DNA from: Nitrospirota bacterium
Lineage (GTDB): Bacteria > JACPQY01
NCBI GenBank assembly: GCA_016180645.1
Contig: JACPAV010000021.1
Location: 45,793 to 109,792 of the forward strand
Direction: 5' to 3'
DNA length: 64,000 nt
Shown here: in pieces, positions 57,438 through 63,776 of the stretch
Numbering within the stretch: position 1 is the stretch's first letter
How the letters are laid out: every line of letters begins with the position of its first letter
Translations under genes and position numbers: made by a program
Notes under the pieces: model-generated
Database searches by the model: none
What the model saw: the letters and a program-made list of their open reading frames with translations, nothing else
What the model was told of the DNA's origin: nothing

Positions 57438-57443
57438 ATCATA
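57438..57443 (-). promoter_or_regulatory. -10 box of ppx/gppA, leaderless
   Basis: TATGAT on minus, 6 nt (CCCGCC) before ATG 57431. It lies within the downstream flank of the neighbouring gene's terminator. Confidence 0.5.
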
Positions 57444-57457
57444 CGTTCGTAAACGAA

Positions 57458-57487
57458 AACGGGGTAGCGCCATTTCGCCACCCCGTT
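57458..57487 (-). terminator. Intrinsic terminator of the basic protein gene
   Basis: Stem AACGGGGT/ACCCCGTT with inner GGCG pairing; TTTTCGTTT follows on minus. Confidence 0.75.
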
Positions 57488-57506
57488 ACGTGTTGCTTGT
57501 TGAGGT

Positions 57507-58085
57507 TTACTGCTGGGTCTGTGTGGCCTCCGGATGGGTTTCCGCCTTCGGTTCGGCGTCCCCCTCCGCTGTGCTTCGGGGACGGCGATTAGAATTATCG
57601 TGGGGGCTTTGCGCCGCGAGTTGTTTCTCGGCCTCCGCGCGCGGGCGGCTGAGGGCATCGGCCAGGAAGAGAAACGCGTTCTTCACCTGCTCGTTCTCCG
57701 AAGCCACCGGTTTGACGAACCTCCAGATCTTGAGGACGCCTTTCCATGCGGCATCGTCGGCGATGAGGCGCGCGTGTTGCGCCCTCTTCAAGGTGAGTTC
57801 AAGCCCTTCGCGCAGCGCGGCCTCCACGGTTTGCCTTTGCCGGGCTCGTTTCACGAGACCGGCGAGGGCGCCTGGGCTCATTCCCGGTATTCGGACGTTC
57901 GCTCGTACCCGATTCCACGCCTCGATGGCCTTGTCGGCCAGTTCTTCGAAGTTTTCCGGCGGCTTGAGCAATCGCTGAATCTCGGCCACGCTCAGCAGCC
58001 TGCCGGGCGCCGTGGAGCGCCTTGCCCTGGCCTTCGGTGTGGACGTTTTCCCTGCGCGTGTGGACGTCTTCTTGGTTCGTGCCAT
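57507..58085 (-). CDS. Basic, helical protein of unknown function (histone-H1-like N-terminus)
   Basis: A 192-residue protein. Residues 1-28 are Lys/Arg/Thr/Ser-rich (ARTKKTSTRAGKTSTPKARA), like an H1-type DNA-binding tail. The middle is helical (LADKAIEAWNRVRANVRI; TVEAALREGLELTLKRAQHA; VKNAFLFLADALSR). The C-terminus is polar and includes a stretch encoded by the recurring CCCCTCCGCT...GGGGACGGCG repeat (around 57558-57590). A strong ribosome site GGAGGAACC precedes ATG 58085. TTGACA at 58175-58170 marks a promoter with about 60 nt of leader, and a 22-bp repeat array lies further upstream. Confidence 0.75.
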   Translation of the reverse strand: MARTKKTSTRAGKTSTPKARARRSTAPGRLLSVAEIQRLLKPPENFEELADKAIEAWNRVRANVRIPGMSPGALAGLVKRARQRQTVEAALREGLELTLKRAQHARLIADDAAWKGVLKIWRFVKPVASENEQVKNAFLFLADALSRPRAEAEKQLAAQSPHDNSNRRPRSTAEGDAEPKAETHPEATQTQQ

Positions 58086-58440
58086 GGTTCCTCCTTTTTT
58101 CGGACCCCGGTTCCTCCACCCCCGGAACGACGGATGTTTTCTCTCCCCCCTATCGCAGCCGTGATTGATTGTCAAGGGTGCCCCGGTCCAATCGGTCGGG
58201 GGTACCAGTGTGGGTACGAGCTCGGACCCATCAGACCTGTCATTGCGACCGGATCAATCGGTCTATTCGACTGATCCCATTGGTCTGATAGACCATTTCA
58301 ATCGGTCTGATTGATCGATCTAATCGGTCAGAGAGATCGATTGAAGGATGGCGTGAACAATGCTGTGATCACGATATATTAGTCTGAATTCCTGTAAGCG
58401 AGGGAAGCAATCAGGTCAAAACCAGACGGACTTCCTCGGG
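58086..58440. other. 355-bp regulatory interval
   Basis: It contains, reading minus, the 22-bp repeat array (58256-58343), TTGACA at 58175-58170 followed by a weak GATAGG-type -10, a purine-rich leader and the Shine-Dalgarno of the basic protein gene. Nothing coding is seen. Confidence 0.55.
58256..58343. repeat. Tandem array of four degenerate 22-bp repeats
   Basis: Units begin at 58256, 58278, 58300 and 58322, each starting AATCGGTC or CATTGGTC. The third unit reads AATCGGTCTGATTGATCGAT followed by CT. A further AATCGGTC at 58190 is 66 bp (three units) away, keeping phase. Internal dyads include GGTCTgatAGACC and CAATCggtctGATTG. The 22-bp spacing is about two helical turns, as expected for cooperative protein sites. 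Confidence 0.7.
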
Positions 58441-59250
58441 TCAGCGCTTGCACCAGCACCAGTACCAAGTGACCACGAGACTAACCGTGTGCTGTTCAAA
58501 GTCGCTTCGTGATCCGGGGCCTGAATATTCGTAATCGGCATTGAGGTCCCACAGGCGGCTGAGACTCCAGGACGACCAAACACCCAAAGGGAATTCGAAA
58601 CGGGAGGCGTCGTTTCTTTCCGCTCCTAGGATGGATCGGGCGAAGAATCGCCTGTACCCGGCGGTGGCGTTCGGGCCTACGGCCCATCGGTCCGAAAGCT
58701 GGAAGAACGGTCCGATGGAAACCTGTGCCCACAAATCGTCCCGGTTGCCTGCTCGATATCGCGTTCGATGCGTGTAGGAGAAGCTGGATCGGATGGCAAA
58801 GGCCGAATTCTCAGTGAGCCGTCTGCGGAAATAGGTCCCCACGTTCGGTCCGAGAATCCAGCCATCATAGGTGGAGTATCCAACCGTGCCGAGATGGGCG
58901 ATAAGGGCCGCCAGATTCTTTTCATCGCGGAGGACTTGGGCTTGGGCGCCCCACGGCAGGGGCGCGAACAGTAGCGTGACGCTGTCACGCACGGCATAGC
59001 TCCAAAAGAGCGCGCTGGGGAGGCCGAAATTGGCATCCCACTTGGTCCCTTTTCGCTCAACGGATGATTCGGAAGAGATTTTCCACGTTGCGAGGCCTTT
59101 CGGCAGAGCAAAGGGGCGGTCAATTTGCCGTGTGGAGTAGCGGACCAAAATTTCGTCCCGAACGGGACCACACGAAACAGCAACGAATATCACACCCGTT
59201 AGGGCGCCGGCCAACGCGCCGATGGCGGACGTAGAGCGCCATTCGGTCAT
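58441..59250 (-). CDS. Predicted outer-membrane beta-barrel lipoprotein
   Basis: A 269-residue protein. The signal IGALAGAL then TGVIFVAVSC ends in a lipobox. The mature chain has amphipathic strands (WDANFGLPSALFWSYAVRDS, FAIRSSFSYTHRTRYRAG, LWAQVSIGPFFQLSDRWAVG, YRRFFARSILG) and a terminal aromatic strand VSLVVTWYWCWC. It is like small OmpW/YfaZ-type barrels but not assignable. The CWCKR ending is unusual. ATG 59250 is taken as start because it gives a signal peptide. Confidence 0.7.
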   Translation of the reverse strand: MTEWRSTSAIGALAGALTGVIFVAVSCGPVRDEILVRYSTRQIDRPFALPKGLATWKISSESSVERKGTKWDANFGLPSALFWSYAVRDSVTLLFAPLPWGAQAQVLRDEKNLAALIAHLGTVGYSTYDGWILGPNVGTYFRRRLTENSAFAIRSSFSYTHRTRYRAGNRDDLWAQVSIGPFFQLSDRWAVGPNATAGYRRFFARSILGAERNDASRFEFPLGVWSSWSLSRLWDLNADYEYSGPGSRSDFEQHTVSLVVTWYWCWCKR

Positions 59251-59290
59251 AGCCGGAAATCTCAAGCCACTTGGATGATGTCCGGGTCCC

Positions 59291-59701
59291 TCATGTCGTG
59301 TGCGATGGAGATACGAGTCTGGCCCGCCGATTCGAAGCGGCCGGGAGCGGACCCGCCGCGACCAGTTTCTTGCGAGCGGGGTCGACAACCAAGTTCAGGC
59401 CCTCGAGCGTCCGAGCGCCGAGCAGCGCCTGATCGCCGGGTTCGGCAAAAACGACTTCGTCAATGGTAAAGGCTTGCGCCACGCGAAGGATGGCGAAGCC
59501 TACGCTTTTCGTGACGACTTGACCATTGGCCATGACGAATCGAAGGTCTTTCTTCTCGCGCACCACGCCGATCCGTTCGAGCTTGTCGGCGGGAATCCAC
59601 GTGAATTCGCTCCCCGTGTCAACGAGAGCCTTCGGAATGCGGACGGACCTCCTTCGCTCGACGTGATGCTCAACCTTGCAATCGACGTGGAAGGTACCCA
59701 C
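59291..59701 (-). CDS. Retropepsin-like aspartyl protease, possibly frameshifted at the 3' end
   Basis: A 136-residue clan-AA protease. Active-site ALVDTGSEFTWIPADKLERI, a flap region FVMANGQVVTKSVGFAILRV, and the late QALLGARTLEGLNLVVDPAR match the soluble bacterial retropepsin pattern. GTG 59701 lies exactly 6 nt after TATAAT. After PLPAA the frame runs to SPSHTT and stops; a different frame over the same bases continues as TRISIAHDMRDPDIIQVA, closely matching the tail of the second retropepsin. A one-base indel near 59330-59345 would explain this. Confidence 0.82.
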   Translation of the reverse strand: MGTFHVDCKVEHHVERRRSVRIPKALVDTGSEFTWIPADKLERIGVVREKKDLRFVMANGQVVTKSVGFAILRVAQAFTIDEVVFAEPGDQALLGARTLEGLNLVVDPARKKLVAAGPLPAASNRRARLVSPSHTT

Positions 59702-59707
59702 CGGAGG

Positions 59708-59713
59708 ATTATA
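59708..59713 (-). promoter_or_regulatory. -10 box of retropepsin gene 1, leaderless
   Basis: TATAAT on minus, 6 nt (CCTCCG) before GTG 59701. The preceding GACCGTGA is shared with the second retropepsin promoter. Confidence 0.55.
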
Positions 59714-59778
59714 TCACGGTCGTGAGGCCGGTGAGGGGACGGTTCGAACGTCGAGAAACTGGAGGAAGGTGGACGCAC

Positions 59779-60567
59779 TCAAGTTGGATGATGGTATCCG
59801 TCATGCCCAACATGCCTGGCAAGACTTATCATGCGTCGAAAAATTCGGATCAGGTATCCCATGGAGCTTGGGGATAGGAGGCTGCGCCACGGGGATGTCG
59901 GAAGGGATGAGTGAAGAGCGGTGCCGGCTTTCGACGCCGTGTTAGTGCCGGCGTCCAACTTGAGGCCGAATCCATCCGCCATCCGCGTCAGGTGGTTGAA
60001 GATACCGACGATGTGGGCGACTTCCAGGCAGGCTTCGTCATCGAAGCCCAGATCGCGCAGTGGCTTCCAATCGTTCTCGACCATTTTCGTGGGCGTGCCG
60101 CTGAGCTTTTCGGCCACGGTGCACAGGGCTTTCTCGCGTGAGGTGAGAGAGGTCAACTCCCGCCAACGGCGGTTCTTGATCGCCTCGACGAGTGCGGGAT
60201 CGCCGCTTTCCGTACGCAGAAACTCTGCGTGAGATTGCGTTCAGTAATGGCAGTCTTGTGCGGCGGCGGTGATGGCGGCCACCATTTCGCGCTCGCCTCG
60301 CGTGAGCTTCCCCGGTGCGAACATGATTTGACCGAACAGGAGGCCGAAGAAGGGGCCGATCCGGTCGTGCGCCATCACGAGCCGGGTCATGGCGGGCAGG
60401 AATCCGAAGTCATACGGAGCGAACGGAAGGGCTCGGCGGAGGGCTTCCTCCGACGGGATCGTCACCCACGCGGGCCGGTCTTGATCCGGAGTACCAGCCA
60501 CGGACGGTGCGGTGCCCCGCCCATCGGGCCGACCACGATGGGAGGCAGAAGGAGGCGGGGTGCTCAC
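59779..60567 (-). CDS. AhpD-like peroxidase-type selenoprotein (in-frame UGA as Sec)
   Basis: A 262-residue protein if UGA at 60243-60241 is read as selenocysteine. Before the UGA come FLPAMTRLVMAHDRIGPFFG, MFAPGKLTRGEREMVAAITA and AAQDCHY; after it TQSHAEFLRTESGDPALVEA, RELTSLTSREKALCTVAEKL, LGFDDEACLEVAHIVGIFNH and LTRMADGFGLKLDAG. The UGA falls where AhpD/CMD peroxidase-like proteins have the second Cys of CxYC-x2-SH, giving C-H-Y-U-T-Q-S-H. A SECIS-like hairpin follows. GTG 60567 overlaps the MNT gene stop (GTGA). The last about 45 residues have no clear counterpart. It may reduce peroxides. Confidence 0.75.
60214..60230 (-). promoter_or_regulatory. Putative bacterial SECIS hairpin
   Basis: In the mRNA, UGA is followed by 10 nt (ACGCAATCTC), then ACGCAGA-GTT-TCTGCGT, a perfect 7-bp stem with a three-base loop beginning with G. 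UGA-to-loop distance is 17 nt. Geometry, stem length and loop G agree with the remembered general rules for bacterial SECIS elements. Confidence 0.65.
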
Positions 60568-60911
60568 GCGACCTCGATTTTCTTGTCGATGAACCGGTCG
60601 TACCACTTCATCTCGCTTGGAGTGACGAGGTGAAACTCGAACGGGCTGCCGTATCCGATTTCGTGGTGGATGTCGGCGGAGAGCTTCGATCGTTCCATGG
60701 TTTTCTTGGGCATGGAAGGGGAGACAATGAGCACATCGATATCGCTGTTGATCCAGAAGTCGCCTCGCGCCACGGAGCCGAAGAGGAAGACTCTTGCGCC
60801 CGGCACCATGCGTCTTGCGAGTCGTTTGATCTCCTTGAGGTAGGACCGTCGGCGCCGGAAGTATTCCGTCCTTCGATTGGCCCTCTCAATAAGATAGTCG
60901 ATGTGTTTCAT
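60564..60911 (-). CDS. MNT-type nucleotidyltransferase (HEPN partner)
   Basis: A 115-residue minimal nucleotidyltransferase. The active-site motif is VFLFGSVARGDFWINSDIDV with G-S and DxD intact; a basic helix (TEYFRRRRSYLKEIKRLARR) precedes it. It is expected to act as antitoxin by AMPylating the HEPN toxin encoded just upstream. It overlaps the HEPN gene (ATGA) and the AhpD-like selenoprotein gene (GTGA), forming a three-gene unit. Confidence 0.88.
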   Translation of the reverse strand: MKHIDYLIERANRRTEYFRRRRSYLKEIKRLARRMVPGARVFLFGSVARGDFWINSDIDVLIVSPSMPKKTMERSKLSADIHHEIGYGSPFEFHLVTPSEMKWYDRFIDKKIEVA

Positions 60912-61342
60912 TTCCGGCCCTCCGCAAATTCCGTAAGGACGTTTGCGAAGCGAAGCATCAATTCAACCTGCTCTCTTGTGTATTCAAGGGGGATGTATCG
61001 AGTGCCGATGTATGCCTGCTCGAGGTCAAGGATCACGGCCCTGTGTTGTTCGATAAAGCTCTCGGCTTGATCGCGCGCGCCGTACGCGCCGCCGAATTCA
61101 AGCAGGAGGTCGGTGAGCGAATGGGTTTTCAAAAACTCGCCCAGCTTCAGGCCGATCCGATATTTCAGGTGGAGTTGGCAGAATTGTTCGATGTGGAAGG
61201 CGGCGACGTCGTATTTTTCTTCCTTGAAGAGCCGCTGCGCCACGTCCAGGAAGATGAGCGCCCTGTCCCGCAAATACCCGACTTCCAAGTCGGCCCGTTG
61301 GCGGCTGAATCCTGCCCTTGACTGCTTCTTCCCTTTCGACAT
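60908..61342 (-). CDS. HEPN-domain protein, probable toxin of HEPN/MNT pair
   Basis: A 144-residue helical HEPN protein: RADLEVGYLRDRALIFLDVA, KEEKYDVAAFHIEQFCQLHL, LKYRIGLKLGEFLKTHSLTD. These are typical of substrate-binding HEPN partners of MNT enzymes. A conspicuous RxxxxH RNase motif is not seen, so toxicity is uncertain. ATG 61342 follows TAGAAT by 6 nt. Confidence 0.82.
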   Translation of the reverse strand: MSKGKKQSRAGFSRQRADLEVGYLRDRALIFLDVAQRLFKEEKYDVAAFHIEQFCQLHLKYRIGLKLGEFLKTHSLTDLLLEFGGAYGARDQAESFIEQHRAVILDLEQAYIGTRYIPLEYTREQVELMLRFANVLTEFAEGRK

Positions 61343-61348
61343 GCTCCC

Positions 61349-61377
61349 ATTCTACGGTTCCCCGGTGCGAAATCAAA
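61349..61377 (-). promoter_or_regulatory. Leaderless promoter of the HEPN-MNT-selenoprotein operon
   Basis: Minus: TTTGAT (61377-61372), 17-bp spacer, TAGAAT (61354-61349), 6 nt (GGGAGC), ATG 61342. Confidence 0.55.
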
Positions 61378-61468
61378 GCGATGCGCGCCCCCTCTCAAAA
61401 AAAGGTGGCATTCAATCTATCGCGGATTTTGCGGGCGTTTCTTCTTCCGCCCGGAAACTCAGGGATGG

Positions 61469-61541
61469 GGGGTCAAGTCTTGAATTGGTACATCTCCAAC
61501 CTTCAACGCGATCAACATGTGCCAATTCAAGACTTGACCCC
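61469..61541. repeat. REP-like inverted-repeat element
   Basis: 25-bp arms (61469-61493 and 61517-61541; right arm ends AATTCAAGACTTGACCCC) pair with one mismatch around a 23-bp loop. It resembles the GTCAAGTCTTGA motifs seen near REP-associated transposases. No transposase is present in the window. Confidence 0.85.
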
Positions 61542-61605
61542 GTTGCTCCGTTGCCTTTCGCCAGTTCTCAACCGATGAAAGTTTGAACCGGCTCCAAACT
61601 CCGAG

Positions 61606-62547
61606 CTACCGTTGGGGAAGACGGCCTGTCTGTATAGCGTTCCCGATGGACGACTGAAGCAGGAGGGCGTACCTGTAGCCGAAGACAGAGGCCGTGAGGA
61701 ATTCGGCTGCATTGTCTTGGGTGAGCGGTGTCCTGAGATGTCCGTCGTGTGCGATTTCATTTCTCAGTGTTCGCAGCCTGTTCAGGAGACTGAGGATCGA
61801 ATCTTGCAGCCGCGGAGCTCCAGTAATATGGCAGATCATGGGTACGAGAACGTTCAATTGATGGTACAGAGTTGCTCCATGATCGAGAAATTCTTTTGCC
61901 TTTTCGACGGAGCAAAACGCACGGATGGCGCTAAGGACCGGCGGCCCCAATGCCGATTCGAAAGCGACATGTGCGGGCAAGACAACTTCATCATGTTTGT
62001 GGGCCGAGTATTTCCTTGCCGCCTCCATCAGGTGTGAGGGCGGAATTGCAGCCGTTCCGGCGGGCAACCAGAAAACGAAAAATTGGACCTCGCTTGACGC
62101 CGGAACAGCATGGTTCGCAATCGACGATCCGTAGATCCAAATCTTCGGTGGAATCGAGGTAACCGGCAAAACATTGCTATGCAGGAAGAGTGGTCGCAAG
62201 GGAGGGTGCTCCGGCTCCGACGCTATGGGCGTCATGTACAAACTAAGAATGGTCGCGTCTGGGGGAATTCCCCACGTACTGAAATCGATTTCAATTGCCG
62301 CTTCGCGTTGGATGGTCGCCTTACGCCGAGTTTGCGAAGCTCCGATAGCCGCATAGCCGCCACCCAGATTAGGCATCATCTGCGCGAAGTCCTTGATGAC
62401 CTGCCAAAGATCGACCGGATTTGAACAACGTAAACAAGGTACCGGTCCTGACCGAAAGAATTGGTCGAAGGTGTCTTGTTCCACCTCCAACACCGTATGG
62501 CAGTGGGGACAAACGCAGGACGGGCCGACGGTTAGTGGATTGTCCAG
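61606..62547 (-). CDS. Zinc-ribbon protein with C-terminal HEPN-like region, unknown
   Basis: About 313 residues when started at CTG 62547, which has GAGGA 7 nt upstream. This start keeps an N-terminal four-Cys ribbon: CVCPHCHTVLEVEQDTF and PVPCLRCSNPVDLW. The first ordinary start (GTG 62493) would delete the first CPHC pair. The middle is beta-rich (ATILSLYMTPIASEPEHPPL). The end (ILSLLNRLRTLRNEIAHDGH) resembles HEPN/RiboL-PSP-type 'RNxxAH' motifs. No ATG, GTG or TTG lies between the upstream in-frame stop and the ribbon. Its codon and base use is less GC-biased than its neighbours. Confidence 0.6.
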   Translation of the reverse strand: MDNPLTVGPSCVCPHCHTVLEVEQDTFDQFFRSGPVPCLRCSNPVDLWQVIKDFAQMMPNLGGGYAAIGASQTRRKATIQREAAIEIDFSTWGIPPDATILSLYMTPIASEPEHPPLRPLFLHSNVLPVTSIPPKIWIYGSSIANHAVPASSEVQFFVFWLPAGTAAIPPSHLMEAARKYSAHKHDEVVLPAHVAFESALGPPVLSAIRAFCSVEKAKEFLDHGATLYHQLNVLVPMICHITGAPRLQDSILSLLNRLRTLRNEIAHDGHLRTPLTQDNAAEFLTASVFGYRYALLLQSSIGNAIQTGRLPQR

Positions 62548-62663
62548 TCTGAAATCCTCATGGTCTGGGAGCTTAGGGGTGTGCCATTTCTGAACTGGGT
62601 GGGGAAAAGCTTACATACTGTTTGGGTCTCGCCCACGAAGCCATGAGAACCGGGCGGGGCTGA

Positions 62664-63059
62664 TCACGCCACTTCGATGATGTCCGGGTCGCGCATGTCG
62701 TGGCCGACGGAGACTCGCGTCTTGCCGTTCCGATTCTTGATCGTGATGTCCCAGCCTTGCATCGTGTCCGCCCCGATGACCATTTCTCTCTTGAGGTCGG
62801 GGGATACGAGGACGCGATCGTTGATGCGCCTCCGCCCGATCGTCATGATGAGGCCCGTCTCACCGACAATACGCACGCCTCCTGTCTTGGATGCGGTGCC
62901 CAAGGTCTTGATGAGGGGAAAGCGGATGACGGTTCTGGCCGAAGGAACGCAATCGGATCGAATGATGGAATAATGCGAGCCGGTGTCGAACAGGGCGGGG
63001 ATGGTCTTTTTCTTCTTGTCCCCCGAGATCACGGTGATGGTCAGAACAGGTTTTCCCAC
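62664..63059 (-). CDS. Retropepsin-like aspartyl protease
   Basis: A 131-residue clan-AA protease. Active-site TIPALFDTGSHYSIIRSDCV, flap-like VGETGLIMTIGRRRIND, and late EMVIGADTMQGWDITIKNRN. The C-terminus ends KTRVSVGHDMRDPDIIEVA, a motif shared out of frame with the other retropepsin locus. GTG 63059 is preferred: TATAAT (63072-63067) ends 7 nt before it and overlaps the alternative ATG 63068. These proteases may act on a co-encoded partner; none is obvious. Confidence 0.82.
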   Translation of the reverse strand: MGKPVLTITVISGDKKKKTIPALFDTGSHYSIIRSDCVPSARTVIRFPLIKTLGTASKTGGVRIVGETGLIMTIGRRRINDRVLVSPDLKREMVIGADTMQGWDITIKNRNGKTRVSVGHDMRDPDIIEVA

Positions 63060-63066
63060 GACCGCC

Positions 63067-63072
63067 ATTATA
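63067..63072 (-). promoter_or_regulatory. -10 box of retropepsin gene 2, leaderless
   Basis: TATAAT on minus, 7 nt before GTG 63059, preceded by GACCGTGG as in the other retropepsin promoter. Confidence 0.5.
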
Positions 63073-63090
63073 CCACGGTCACGGAACCGG

Positions 63091-63273
63091 TCAGAGTTCG
63101 GGCGGGATGCCGCTTTTTATGAGAACATCCCGGATGAAGGAAATGAATCTCTCCGCCTCGGTGATCGCTTTCTCGGCGTCGGCCTTGTCGAAGAAACTCA
63201 AACGCTCGTAGTCGCTGTCTTCCCGCCCGTGCCGGAGCCCGTTGCGGATGTTCAGGACGGTTTCTTCGTCCAC
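63091..63273 (-). CDS. Short HEPN-like protein, probable partner of adjacent MNT
   Basis: A 60-residue protein (VLNIRNGLRHGREDSDYERL, then DKADAEKAITEAERFISFIR). It contains RNGLRH, an RxxxxH spacing seen in HEPN RNases, and the helix resembles the final HEPN helix, but a full HEPN is about 110 residues. It could be a truncated or minimal member. It overlaps the MNT gene end by 22 bp. Confidence 0.55.
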   Translation of the reverse strand: MDEETVLNIRNGLRHGREDSDYERLSFFDKADAEKAITEAERFISFIRDVLIKSGIPPEL

Positions 63274-63587
63274 AGAACTTTCTCGTCGCGCCGAAGGCCT
63301 TTCCAGAAGGGAGCCGAGCTCCCGTACATTTTATCGAACCGGTCGAGAGGCACGATTCGGGGCGAAATGCTCAGTTCGCGCTCCAACTCGAAATGGGTGA
63401 CCAGCTCGAAGATGCGGTCCTTCATGTCGAGGCTCGCATCGGTGACCACCATGAGGACGTCGTAGTCGGAATCCGGTCTCCAGTCGTTTCTGGCCCGCGA
63501 TCCGAAGAGGGCGACCCGGACGAGACGATCCTGCAAAGCTTCACGCAGCCTTTCAGTCAATTCGTTCCGTATGGGCGCCGGATCCAC
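63252..63587 (-). CDS. MNT-type nucleotidyltransferase
   Basis: A 111-residue minimal nucleotidyltransferase with VRVALFGSRARNDWRPDSDY followed by DVLMVV; the G-S and a D-x-D-equivalent (DYD) are present. GTG 63587 is chosen because TTGGGA, 17 bp, TACCAT and 6 nt precede it exactly as at other leaderless genes of this window. It forms a second HEPN/MNT-like pair with the small gene downstream. Confidence 0.82.
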   Translation of the reverse strand: MDPAPIRNELTERLREALQDRLVRVALFGSRARNDWRPDSDYDVLMVVTDASLDMKDRIFELVTHFELERELSISPRIVPLDRFDKMYGSSAPFWKGLRRDEKVLWTKKPS

Positions 63588-63593
63588 GAGTCC

Positions 63594-63622
63594 ATGGTAG
63601 CAGAACGGTCGGAGCATCCCAA
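63594..63622 (-). promoter_or_regulatory. Leaderless promoter of the second MNT gene
   Basis: Minus: TTGGGA (63622-63617), 17-bp spacer, TACCAT (63599-63594), 6 nt, GTG 63587. Confidence 0.5.
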
Positions 63623-63644
63623 GGGAGGGCATGTGCGGGGAGGT

Positions 63645-63776
63645 TTAGAACCTATCCCAAAACGTATCGCGGACCCTGAAGGGCCCGCTACGGAGAGTTC
63701 GTCTTCCGCCTGTAGCGGAGCCTTTAGGCTCCTCGAATCCCGCTCCGGTTCCGTCGGGTTTTGGGATAGGCTCTAA
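63645..63776. repeat. 132-bp MITE-like element with 19-bp terminal inverted repeats
   Basis: Ends TTAGAACCTATCCCAAAAC (63645-63663) and GTTTTGGGATAGGCTCTAA (63758-63776) are inverted repeats with one mismatch. Inside lie GGACCCTGAAGGGCCCGC and GGAGCCTTTAGGCTCC, both with the CTxxAG centre seen in the other element. Confidence 0.85.

Noticed and set aside
58190..58343. Origin-type iterons (replication origin) from the AATCGGTC series
   Set aside because: No DnaA boxes, no replication initiator gene and no AT-rich unwinding region were seen; a regulatory array is simpler.
59779..60567. Simple nonsense pseudogene explanation for the AhpD-like gene
   Set aside because: Only one stop, exactly at the redox-Cys codon, in an otherwise intact frame and followed by a SECIS-like hairpin; kept as a selenoprotein candidate, though not proven.
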